47,159 bases of DNA from an uncultured Pelagibacteraceae bacterium (GTDB taxonomy: Bacteria > Pseudomonadota > Alphaproteobacteria > Pelagibacterales > Pelagibacteraceae): assembly GCA_902522385.1 (NCBI GenBank), contig CABYVK010000010.1, positions 1 to 47,159 of the forward strand, in the 5' to 3' direction. The position numbers and the translations under genes were made by a program. The notes beneath the pieces were generated by a model that saw only the letters and a program-made list of their open reading frames with translations, made no database searches and was not told the origin of the DNA. Below are positions 8,298-15,825 of the stretch, one piece after another. Position 1 is the first letter of the stretch. Each line of letters begins with the position of its first letter.

Positions 8298-9251
8298 ATG
8301 AAAAAAGTTTTAATTACAAGACGCTTGATAAGAGAAAGTGAAGACAAAGCATCTATGTTATTTGATGCAAAATTTAATACTAATGATGAACTTTATTCAC
8401 AAAAAAAAATTATTGAAATGAGTCAAGGATTTGATGGCATATTATCATCACTAACTGAAAAATTAGATGCAAAAACAATCAATCAATTACCAGATACAAT
8501 TAAAATAATTTCTAATTTCGCAGTTGGATTTGGAAACATTGATTTAGAAGCAGCAAAGAATAAAGGTATAGCAGTAACAAATACACCAGAAGTTTTATCA
8601 GATGCTACGGCAGAGATTGGAATTTTATTAATTCTAGGAGCATGCAGAAGAGCTTCTGAAGGAATAGAGTCGGCAAGAGAGGGTGGATGGAAATGGTCTG
8701 CCGACTATTTAATTGGAAAACAACTTACTGGAACAAGATTAGGAATTTTAGGTATGGGTCGTATTGGCCAAAAAATTGCAAAAATTGCAAAATCTTTAGG
8801 CATGATCATTCATTATCATAATCGTTCAAAATTAAGTGAAGAGAAAGAACAAGGTGCAACATATCATGACAGTATAAAAAGTCTTTTTTCAGTCTCAGAT
8901 GTTTTATCAATTTGTTGTCCAGCAACAAAAGAAACAGAGAACTTAATAAATAAAGAAACTGTTGAGTATTTTCCTAAAGGTGCCGTGATAACTAATGTTG
9001 CAAGAGGCGATATAGTAGATGATGAAGCTTTAATTGATGCATTAAATAGAAGAAAAATTTATGCAGCAGGATTAGATGTTTATAAAGATGAGCCAAATTT
9101 AAATCCTGGTTATTTAAAAATCCCTAGCGCTTTTGTTTTACCTCATCTTGGGAGTGCAACAAAAGATACGAGAATTGCAATGGGAAATTTAGCAATTGAT
9201 AATCTAGATGAGTTTTTTAGAACAGGAAACTGTATCAATAAAGTAAATTAA
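8298..9251 (+). CDS. D-2-hydroxyacid dehydrogenase, probable glyoxylate/hydroxypyruvate reductase
   Basis: A 317-residue D-isomer-specific 2-hydroxyacid dehydrogenase. The Rossmann motif G-M-G-R-I-G is at 152-157, and the catalytic Arg236 (V-A-R-G-D), Glu265 (D-E-P) and His283 (P-H-L-G-S) are all present. H-N-R-S (Arg166) after the second beta strand suggests NADP(H) preference. Family members reduce glyoxylate to glycolate or hydroxypyruvate to D-glycerate. Its place 5 bp after glcF supports glyoxylate metabolism, possibly recycling glyoxylate made by GlcDEF or feeding glycerate formation. The exact substrate is not determined by the sequence. Confidence 0.87.
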   Translation: MKKVLITRRLIRESEDKASMLFDAKFNTNDELYSQKKIIEMSQGFDGILSSLTEKLDAKTINQLPDTIKIISNFAVGFGNIDLEAAKNKGIAVTNTPEVLSDATAEIGILLILGACRRASEGIESAREGGWKWSADYLIGKQLTGTRLGILGMGRIGQKIAKIAKSLGMIIHYHNRSKLSEEKEQGATYHDSIKSLFSVSDVLSICCPATKETENLINKETVEYFPKGAVITNVARGDIVDDEALIDALNRRKIYAAGLDVYKDEPNLNPGYLKIPSAFVLPHLGSATKDTRIAMGNLAIDNLDEFFRTGNCINKVN

Positions 9252-9252
9252 A

Positions 9253-10167
9253 ATGTCCCAATCAATAGCTTTCATTGGTGTTGGTAACATGGGTTGTCCA
9301 ATGGCTGAAAATTTAACGAAGGCAGGCAAATCTGTAAAAGTTTTTGATGTTTCAAAAAAAATGTTGGAGATTGCAAAAAATAAAAATCTTGAGACAATCG
9401 AAAATTTAGATGATTTAATTACAGCTAATGTAGAAACGGTGATAACTATGCTTCCAGAAGGTAAGCATTCTAAGGATGTTTATTTAGGCGAAAGCGGAAT
9501 TATCAATAAAGTTTCAAAAAATTGTTTGTTAATTGATTGCTCAACAATTGATATTCAAACTTCTGTTGAAATTGGAAGAAAAGCTTCAGAAAAAGGAATA
9601 GAAATGATTGATGCGCCAGTTAGTGGTGGAGTAATGGGAGCCCAAAAAGCAACTTTAAATATAATGGTTGGTGGATCAAAAGAAGCATTTGAAAAAGCTC
9701 TTCCTTTATTAAAAATCATGGGGAAAAATATATTTCATGCAGGTGATTTAGGTAGTGGGAATGGTGCCAAAATTTGTAACAATATGGCTTTAGGTATTGC
9801 AATGATTGCTGCTTCAGAGTCGTTAATGTTAGCAAAAAGATTAAACATCGACATTAAAAAAGTTCATGAAATTATGAAAAATGCATCAGGTAATAGTTGG
9901 CCAATTTCTGTTTATCCACCTTTACCTGGTTTAATTGATGGTACGCCTTCAAATAATAATTATCGTCCAGGTTTTTCTGCTGGAATGATGAATAAAGATC
10001 TTAAACTTGCAAATGATTGTGCGAAAAGCGTAAATGCTGAAACACCATTAGGAAAAATGGCACTCGAAATTTATGATCAATTTTGTAAAGAAGGAAATGA
10101 TACTAAAGATTTTTCAGCTATTTCTAAAGTTATAGGTGGAAGTGCATGGGACTATCCGATTGATTAA
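9253..10167 (+). CDS. mmsB: 3-hydroxyisobutyrate dehydrogenase
   Basis: A 304-residue beta-hydroxyacid dehydrogenase. The NAD site G-V-G-N-M-G is at 9-14, the substrate motif A-P-V-S-G-G at 121-126, and the catalytic lysine Lys173 lies in G-A-K-I-C-N-N. The later P-L-P-G-L-I-D-G-x-P-S-N-N-N-Y motif and M-N-K-D-L-K-L-A are typical of true 3-hydroxyisobutyrate dehydrogenase (valine breakdown) rather than tartronate semialdehyde reductase. The gene begins 1 bp after the reductase stop. Context (glyoxylate genes) would also suit tartronate semialdehyde reduction, so substrate is likely but not certain. It meets the regulator gene tail to tail with a 6-bp gap. Confidence 0.85.
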   Translation: MSQSIAFIGVGNMGCPMAENLTKAGKSVKVFDVSKKMLEIAKNKNLETIENLDDLITANVETVITMLPEGKHSKDVYLGESGIINKVSKNCLLIDCSTIDIQTSVEIGRKASEKGIEMIDAPVSGGVMGAQKATLNIMVGGSKEAFEKALPLLKIMGKNIFHAGDLGSGNGAKICNNMALGIAMIAASESLMLAKRLNIDIKKVHEIMKNASGNSWPISVYPPLPGLIDGTPSNNNYRPGFSAGMMNKDLKLANDCAKSVNAETPLGKMALEIYDQFCKEGNDTKDFSAISKVIGGSAWDYPID

Positions 10168-10173
10168 ATAAAT

Positions 10174-11262
10174 TTATTGTAAGTGTTTATAAATTGTTGT
10201 TCTAGAAACACCTAATTTTCTAGAAGTGGCAGAGATACTATTTGTTTCATTAAAAGTTGACCTAATTAAAGTACATTTCTCTCTTTTGATTTTTGTATCT
10301 TCACAATTTTTACAAGTAGTTTTTTTCTTTAGTTTATTGGTTTCGACAAATTTATTTTCTTTAAAAATTTGACTTTTGATTACAAAAACAGATGAGCCTA
10401 AATGATCCGTAATTTTTAAAATTTTATTGTTTAACAAATCTGAGGCAATAGATGAAAAAGAATTAGTAAAAATTTTATTAAAATTTTCGTTTTTTAGATC
10501 AACTAATCCATTAAGCATTATTTTTGCATTACTATTTGCACCTACAATAAATCCATCTCCATTAACAGCCAGCAAACCCACGCTAGTTGTGGATAAATAT
10601 TCTTGTCGAGGATGAAATGATAAGATTAATTCATGTTCAAACTTTTTTAAAAACAATTTTGTTTCAATACTTCTAGTTGCAAGTTTTACTAAAGCTAGAG
10701 TATGCTGTTCTCTAGACATATAATTAGTAGAAGCATCTATAATACCGATAGTTTTACCATCATAATTAATTATTGGACTTGCAAAACATGATATATTTTC
10801 ATGTGCTGTAAAAAAATGTTCTTTACCAGATACTATTATTGGTTTTTTTAATTCTACAGATAATCCTAAACCATTTGTTCCACACATTTTTTCTGCCCAA
10901 ATAGATCCAGGTATTACAGTTTTGCCCACGTCTGTTTGAAGACAAGTTTTGTCATAAATTGTATCAAGGACTAATCCATTTTCGTCTGAATATGCGACCA
11001 TAAAATTAGTTCCAGCAACTTGTGAATATAAAAGTTCCAATTCAGGGAGAACTATTTTTCTAAGGGCTTCATTCTTTTCTTTTATCTGTTTTAATTGAAC
11101 AGATGATACTATGCTTTGTTTTGGATCTTTAAATGGGTCCAGTCCTTCAGCGATACATCTAGACCAGCTTGCAGAAATCTCTTTTCCCATTTCATATGAC
11201 ATCATCCCTCTTTTTTTAATAATATTTTTAAATTCTTTGTTTATTGAGGACAGATTTCCCAT
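10174..11262 (-). CDS. GAF-domain, Fis-type HTH transcription regulator (AcoR-like, without AAA+ domain)
   Basis: About 362 residues from the ATG at 11262; an upstream in-frame start at 11298 would add a hydrophobic stretch not expected here. The N-terminal half, with S-W-x-R-C near residue 35 and D-x-G-K-T, C-G-T-N-G-L-G and C-F-A-S-P-I motifs, resembles the AcoR-type GAF sensor. A PAS-like segment follows (G-L-L-A-V-N-G-D-G). The C-terminus is a Fis-type helix-turn-helix (S-A-T-S-R-K-L-G-V-S-R-T-T-I-Y-K). The sigma-54 AAA+ domain with GAFTGA is missing, so it probably acts with sigma-70. A C-x2-C-x9-C cluster precedes the HTH. It is divergent from the alcohol dehydrogenase/ABC operon, its likely target. 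Confidence 0.82.
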   Translation of the reverse strand: MGNLSSINKEFKNIIKKRGMMSYEMGKEISASWSRCIAEGLDPFKDPKQSIVSSVQLKQIKEKNEALRKIVLPELELLYSQVAGTNFMVAYSDENGLVLDTIYDKTCLQTDVGKTVIPGSIWAEKMCGTNGLGLSVELKKPIIVSGKEHFFTAHENISCFASPIINYDGKTIGIIDASTNYMSREQHTLALVKLATRSIETKLFLKKFEHELILSFHPRQEYLSTTSVGLLAVNGDGFIVGANSNAKIMLNGLVDLKNENFNKIFTNSFSSIASDLLNNKILKITDHLGSSVFVIKSQIFKENKFVETNKLKKKTTCKNCEDTKIKREKCTLIRSTFNETNSISATSRKLGVSRTTIYKHLQ

Positions 11263-11316
11263 ATTTAAAAAGATAATTAAAAATAATGTATTCAACAACT
11301 AACCACAGGTTGTATT

Positions 11317-11333
11317 TGTCCACTAATTGAACA
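11317..11333. promoter_or_regulatory. Candidate operator dyad for the divergent regulator
   Basis: TGTCCA-N5-TGAACA is a near-perfect dyad (one mismatch between half-sites) in the 147-bp gap between the divergent regulator and the alcohol dehydrogenase gene. It ends 13 bp upstream of the candidate -35 box. A second short inverted repeat, ACAAC-N9-GTTGT, lies just upstream at 11295-11313. Fis-type HTH activators bind such dyads, so this is a plausible site for the adjacent GAF-HTH protein. Assignment is inference from position and symmetry. Confidence 0.42.
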
Positions 11334-11346
11334 ATTAAAAGCGGCA

Positions 11347-11375
11347 TTGACTCCTTAGCAATTCAATTTTTTAAT
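11347..11375 (+). promoter_or_regulatory. Candidate sigma-70 promoter for the alcohol dehydrogenase/ABC operon
   Basis: TTGACT at 11347-11352 resembles a -35 box. Seventeen bases later TTTAAT (11370-11375), overlapping TAATAA, can serve as -10. The ATG follows at 11410 with a GGGAGAGG Shine-Dalgarno. The -35 match is good (5/6) in a region otherwise dominated by A/T. Confidence 0.45.
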
Positions 11376-11409
11376 AATGTTTTTAAGAAATTAAAAGGGA
11401 GAGGAAACA

Positions 11410-12471
11410 ATGAAAGCACAAGTTTTGCATAAGTATGACCCAGAAATGAAAGAGAAGGTTTGGGTTAAAGGTGAAGAAATGCCAGATCCAAAAATTGAGA
11501 AAGCATCAGATGTAATTGTTAAAATTGGTGCTGCAGGAGTTTGCAGAACAGATTTACATATAATTGAAGGAGTATGGAAACATATTCAAGACCCAGATGG
11601 AACTTTGTTACCATGTGTGATGGGACACGAAAATGCAGGATGGATAGAAGAAGTAGGTAAAGATGTTACAGAATATAGAAAAGGTGACCCAGTTATTTTA
11701 CACCCATTAATTTCAGGAACGGGTGGTACTTGTTTAGATTGTAGAAGAGGAAATGACATGCATGCTGCTGCTGGAGCATTTCCTGGTTTAAGTATTAAAG
11801 AAGGAGGATATTCAGAGTTATTGAAAACGAGTGTCAGAAATTTAATTAAGCTTCCAAAAGTATTAGCACCTAAGGATGTTGCACCATTTTCAGATGCAGG
11901 TCTTACAGCTTACAGAGTTGTTAAAAAAGCAACCAGGCATTTATTACCAGGTCAAAGCTGTACAATAATTGGTGCTGGAGGTTTAGGACATATCGCAATT
12001 CAGTGTTTGAAAGCAATGTGCGCTGCTGACATTATTATAGTTGAGAAATCTGAAGCAGCTTTAAAACACGCAATGGAACTTGGTGGGGATCACGGAGTTT
12101 TAATTGATGGAAACGAAATTGAAAAAGTTCAAGAAATAACTAAAGGTAAAGGTTCAGAAGCGGTTATAGATTTCGTAGGTGAAAAAGGATCTACTGCCAT
12201 GGGAATTCAAATGACTTCTAATGGTGGTTTTTACTACATTGTTGGATACGGAGAAGAAATTAAATCACTTGCAGTTGATTTAATTATTTCTGAGAAAACA
12301 ATTGTAGGTAATTTAGTGGGAACGTGGTCTGAGTTATATGAATTGATGGAGTTGGCCGATCGAGGAAAAGTAAAGCTATCCATGCAAGAATATAAATTGG
12401 ACGATGCTAATAAAGCACTTCATGATCTTAACGACGGTAAGGTTAAGGGACGAGCTGTTTTAGTTCCATAA
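11410..12471 (+). CDS. Zinc-dependent NAD alcohol dehydrogenase (MDR family) with reduced structural-zinc site
   Basis: A 353-residue medium-chain alcohol dehydrogenase. Catalytic zinc ligands appear as Cys45 (G-V-C-R-T-D-L-H), His73/Glu74 (M-G-H-E-N-A-G) and Asp162. The Rossmann motif G-A-G-G-L-G is at 188-193, and Glu212 at the end of the second strand points to NAD. In the structural-zinc lobe only the second and third cysteines (Cys108, Cys111) remain; the first and fourth positions are Gly105 and Ala119. It starts after a candidate promoter and is 27 bp from the binding-protein gene, so it probably acts on the alcohol or polyol imported by that ABC system (inference). Confidence 0.9.
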   Translation: MKAQVLHKYDPEMKEKVWVKGEEMPDPKIEKASDVIVKIGAAGVCRTDLHIIEGVWKHIQDPDGTLLPCVMGHENAGWIEEVGKDVTEYRKGDPVILHPLISGTGGTCLDCRRGNDMHAAAGAFPGLSIKEGGYSELLKTSVRNLIKLPKVLAPKDVAPFSDAGLTAYRVVKKATRHLLPGQSCTIIGAGGLGHIAIQCLKAMCAADIIIVEKSEAALKHAMELGGDHGVLIDGNEIEKVQEITKGKGSEAVIDFVGEKGSTAMGIQMTSNGGFYYIVGYGEEIKSLAVDLIISEKTIVGNLVGTWSELYELMELADRGKVKLSMQEYKLDDANKALHDLNDGKVKGRAVLVP

Positions 12472-12498
12472 TTAAAGTAAAGGAAGAGAGAGGTAATA

Positions 12499-14037
12499 AT
12501 GAAAATAATGAAAAATTGCTTAACGGCTATAATATCAAGTTTGATGATATTTAGCCCTATGGCATATGCTGATAAGTGGAGCGATCAGTTTCCACATATC
12601 AAAGCTACAGGAGATATTCCTGGTGATTGCTCTTATGAAAAAATGTCAAAGAAAAATTACAAAGGAAAGACTCTTAAAATAAATACACACGCGGTACCTG
12701 TAATGGGAGAGCCAACAGCATTACATGCTGAACAGTTTGAAAAACTTACAGGAGCAACAGTTGAAGTTACTCATACACCTGCTGGTGATTTGTATTCTAA
12801 AGCTATGGTTCCTTTTCAAGCTGGACAAGCACCTTATGATGTTGTTTTTGGCTTCTCAAACTTCATTAACGATTGGAAAAGATATCTAGCACCAGTACCT
12901 AAGAAGTATATGAAATCAAAAGAGATGAAAGATGTAACAAAATCTCATGTTGGTGTATCTTCATGGGACGGTACAATGTATCAATATCCAGTAGATGGTG
13001 ACAGACACTATTTAAAATATAGAAAAGATGTCATTGATAACCCAGAGTACCAAAAGCAATATAAAGAGGCTACAGGTAAAGAGTTAAGAGTTCCACAGAC
13101 TTGGAAGGAATATGCCGAAATGGCCAAATATTTCAATGGCTGGGACTGGGATGGTGATGGTGAATTAGAATATGGTTCAGCTGAAGTAATGAAAAAAGAT
13201 GACCTAATGTTTGCAGCTTTTTTCAGCAGATCAGTAGCGTATGCTAAAAACCCACGAACACCAGGTGGTTTCTTTTTTGATTTAGAAACAATGAAGCCGA
13301 ACATTAACAATCCAGGTTTTGTTGAAGCTTTAACTGACTGGGTTGAAGCGACTAAATATGTTCCTCCAGGAGGAACAAACTTTGGACTAGGTGATGAAAT
13401 CGGATCATTTGGTGGCGGACAAACTTTATTTAGTTTTTCATGGGACGATGCATTTATTGCAGCAATGCAAGACGATAGTCCAATTAAAAACAAAGTAGGT
13501 GCAGCTCCTCTTCCAGGTGCTGACAAAGTTTGGAACAGAAATACTAATAGCTGGGAAAACCAATATAACCAAGCTCCTTATATAGTTTGGGGTTGGGCAG
13601 TAGGTGTTGCTAAAAAAAGTAAAGTACAAGAGATGGCCTTTGATTATCTATGTTTCTTTTCTAATGGCGCAAATCACCAAGCTGACTTAGCAATAGGTAG
13701 ATTTGGTGTTAATCCGTTTAAAAATTCTGACTTTGACCCTAATATTTATATAAATAGCATGGGTTGGGATCCAGAGATTGCTAATAGTTACACTAAAACA
13801 CTTTTAGATATGGAAAAAAGTAAAAATAGAGTTTTCCCTCTAAGAGTTCCGGGTGTATTTGAATTTACAAGTGCAGTTGCAACAGGAACTTCAAAAGCTC
13901 TTGCAGGACAATTATCTCCTCAGGAAGCTTTAGATGAAGTTGCGAAAGAGTGGGAGGCAATTGTAAGTAGAGTAGGTAAAAAAGCAGTACAAAGTGCCTA
14001 CGCTGTTGGTGTCAAAATGGAAGACAACAAACTATAA
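12499..14037 (+). CDS. ABC transporter periplasmic substrate-binding protein (carbohydrate/polyol type)
   Basis: A 512-residue extracellular solute-binding protein (SBP family 1). The signal peptide (1 to about 24) ends A-Y-A before D-K. The mature protein has the family's two-lobe pattern, including T-H-T-P-A-G-D-L near 91-98 and V-V-F-G-F-S near 115-120. At 216-221 the sequence D-W-D-G-D-G resembles a calcium-binding EF loop. It is the first gene of a five-gene importer and follows the dehydrogenase by 27 bp with an AGGAAGAGAGG ribosome site. At 512 residues it is longer than most sugar SBPs (about 400-450), nearer to glycerol-type GlpV proteins; substrate is unknown. Confidence 0.87.
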   Translation: MKIMKNCLTAIISSLMIFSPMAYADKWSDQFPHIKATGDIPGDCSYEKMSKKNYKGKTLKINTHAVPVMGEPTALHAEQFEKLTGATVEVTHTPAGDLYSKAMVPFQAGQAPYDVVFGFSNFINDWKRYLAPVPKKYMKSKEMKDVTKSHVGVSSWDGTMYQYPVDGDRHYLKYRKDVIDNPEYQKQYKEATGKELRVPQTWKEYAEMAKYFNGWDWDGDGELEYGSAEVMKKDDLMFAAFFSRSVAYAKNPRTPGGFFFDLETMKPNINNPGFVEALTDWVEATKYVPPGGTNFGLGDEIGSFGGGQTLFSFSWDDAFIAAMQDDSPIKNKVGAAPLPGADKVWNRNTNSWENQYNQAPYIVWGWAVGVAKKSKVQEMAFDYLCFFSNGANHQADLAIGRFGVNPFKNSDFDPNIYINSMGWDPEIANSYTKTLLDMEKSKNRVFPLRVPGVFEFTSAVATGTSKALAGQLSPQEALDEVAKEWEAIVSRVGKKAVQSAYAVGVKMEDNKL

Positions 14038-14051
14038 TTGTAAAAATACTT

Positions 14052-14081
14052 TATGTGGCCGTTAAAATAAATGGCCACATA
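14052..14081 (+). other. Intercistronic hairpin between binding protein and permease genes
   Basis: TATGTGGCC (14052-14060) and GGCCACATA (14073-14081) form a perfect 9-bp stem with a 12-nt loop, in the only sizeable gap of the ABC operon. No run of T follows, so it looks more like an mRNA-stabilising or partial attenuator element than a full terminator. It would leave the binding-protein transcript in excess over the permease mRNAs. Confidence 0.7.
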
Positions 14082-14110
14082 TAATAAAATAAATATAATC
14101 CTTTTAATAA

Positions 14111-14974
14111 ATGAACTTTAAGCATAAATATTTTTTCTTATTTCCAGGACTATTCGTATTAATAGGTATTTTAATTTTTCCAATAATTTTTGTAGTAAGA
14201 TTAAGCTTATCAGGATGGAATAGTTATAATCCAGGCTTAGATTTTATAGGTTTAGATAATTATATAAGATTATTTACAGATGACCCAAGATTTTGGGAAT
14301 CTTTTTTCAGATTAAGTTTCTTGTCAGTCACAACAGTTGTTCTTCAATATGTAATAGGTTTTGCGTTAGCACACATGGTATGGAAAGATATTAAATTTAA
14401 AAGATTTTTTAGAGTTCTTTTTTTAGTTCCAATGATGACCACCCCAGTCATTATGACTGTAATTTGGAGAACTTTTTTTCATGAATCACTTGGACCAGTA
14501 AACGATATTTTATCAAATTTTGGATTTTCACCAAAATGGTTAACAGATCCGGCACTTGCAAAGTTGACTGTAATAATTGTTGAAGTTTGGCAGTGGACAC
14601 CATTTATGTTTCTGCTTTTGTTAGCAGGTTTATTGTCTTTGCCTAAAGAACCATTTTTGGCTGCGGCTATTGACGGAGCAAGTCCAGTTAGAAAATTTAT
14701 TTATGTAACATTTCCTTTAATGGCACCCATATCTATAGGTGCAATAATTATAAGGCTTATAGAAGCATCAAAAATTATGGATACAGTTTATGTTTTAACT
14801 TCTGGTGGACCGGGGACCTCTACGGAAACATCAAGTTTTTACATTTTCATTAAAGGATTAAGAGAGTTTCAAATGGGATATGCAGCATCTATGTCATTCA
14901 CATATTTAATAATTATGATTATTAGCCTAACGATCATTGCTAAAGTTTTGACTAAGCTTTTATTAAAGGAATAG
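14111..14974 (+). CDS. ABC transporter permease, MalF/UgpA type
   Basis: A 287-residue inner-membrane permease with about six membrane helices. The cytoplasmic EAA loop reads A-A-A-I-D-G-A-S-P-V-R-K-F (near 194-206) and then V-T-F-P-L-M, which contacts the ATPase subunits. N-terminal helix followed by L-S-L-S-G-W-N is typical of CUT1-family MalF-like subunits without the large periplasmic insertion. It pairs with the next gene (2-bp gap) to form the channel. It lies after the hairpin at 14052-14081, so its expression is probably lower than that of the binding protein. Confidence 0.93.
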   Translation: MNFKHKYFFLFPGLFVLIGILIFPIIFVVRLSLSGWNSYNPGLDFIGLDNYIRLFTDDPRFWESFFRLSFLSVTTVVLQYVIGFALAHMVWKDIKFKRFFRVLFLVPMMTTPVIMTVIWRTFFHESLGPVNDILSNFGFSPKWLTDPALAKLTVIIVEVWQWTPFMFLLLLAGLLSLPKEPFLAAAIDGASPVRKFIYVTFPLMAPISIGAIIIRLIEASKIMDTVYVLTSGGPGTSTETSSFYIFIKGLREFQMGYAASMSFTYLIIMIISLTIIAKVLTKLLLKE

Positions 14975-14976
14975 AA

Positions 14977-15825
14977 ATGAGCAAACTTTATACTTTTTTA
15001 AAATATTTCTTCATAGTTTTTTGGGCAGTTTTTGTCGTTGCACCTTTTCTTTGGGCATTAACTACATCATTTAAAGACTTCCAATCAGTAAATGGTGGTG
15101 TAACTTATATCCCCTGGGTTGATTTTGAACCTAATCTAGAGGGGTGGAAAGTTTTAATAAAATCTCCAGCAAGGGGTGGGGTTGATATAGTTGAGCCTTA
15201 CTTCAACAGCTTGTTTGTTACTTGTACAGCAAGTTTTATCAGTATTGTTTTAGGAACCTTATCAGCATATGCATTATCAAGGTACACATTTAAAGCTGGT
15301 TTAGTCAAAAATAATGACATTACTTTTTTCTTTATATCTCAAAGAATAATGCCACCAATTGTTTTATCTATTCCATTTTTCCTATTCTTAAGTTCAATAA
15401 ATTTATTAGATAGTCTTGTAGGATTAATTCTTGTTTACATTGTTTTACTTATGCCAATTGCAGTTTGGATTATGGTAGACTTCTTTAATAAAGTTCCAAG
15501 AGAAATAGATGAAACAGCTTTAATTGATGGTTGTAATCCTTATCAAGCATTTTTAAAAGTAGTATTACCAAATTCAATATCAGGACTAATTGTAGCTGGA
15601 ATGTTTTGTATAATTTTTGGATGGATAGATTTTTTCTTTGCTTTTATTTTAACTTTTACTGAGGTGCAGCTATTACCAGTTAAGATTGTAGCATTAAATT
15701 CATCAGTAACTCCTTGGTGGAGTTTATCAGCATCAGCTTTAGTTTCAGTAGCACCATTAATTATTGTTGCATTTATAGTTGAACGATATTTATCAAAAGG
15801 AAATTTATCAGGAGCTATTAAGTAA
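14977..15825 (+). CDS. ABC transporter permease, MalG/UgpE type
   Basis: A 282-residue inner-membrane permease of the MalG type with about six helices. The EAA loop is E-T-A-L-I-D-G-C-N-P-Y-Q-A-F near 185-198, followed by V-L-P. The N-terminal F-L-W-A-L-T-T-S-F-K is a common MalG-family start. It sits 2 bp after the other permease and its stop overlaps the ATG of the first ATPase gene by 1 bp (TAATG). The two permeases presumably form a heterodimer matched to the two different ATPases that follow. Confidence 0.93.
   Translation: MSKLYTFLKYFFIVFWAVFVVAPFLWALTTSFKDFQSVNGGVTYIPWVDFEPNLEGWKVLIKSPARGGVDIVEPYFNSLFVTCTASFISIVLGTLSAYALSRYTFKAGLVKNNDITFFFISQRIMPPIVLSIPFFLFLSSINLLDSLVGLILVYIVLLMPIAVWIMVDFFNKVPREIDETALIDGCNPYQAFLKVVLPNSISGLIVAGMFCIIFGWIDFFFAFILTFTEVQLLPVKIVALNSSVTPWWSLSASALVSVAPLIIVAFIVERYLSKGNLSGAIK

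Noticed and set aside
9253..10167. Tartronate semialdehyde reductase (GarR/GlxR) call
   Set aside because: The context of glyoxylate genes suggests it, but the P-L-P-G-L-I-D-G-x-P-S-N-N-N-Y and M-N-K-D-L motifs fit 3-hydroxyisobutyrate dehydrogenase better.
13008..13526. 172-codon minus-strand reading frame inside the binding-protein gene
   Set aside because: It lies fully antisense to a well-supported gene, its translation has no family pattern, and it arises from codon bias of the plus strand.
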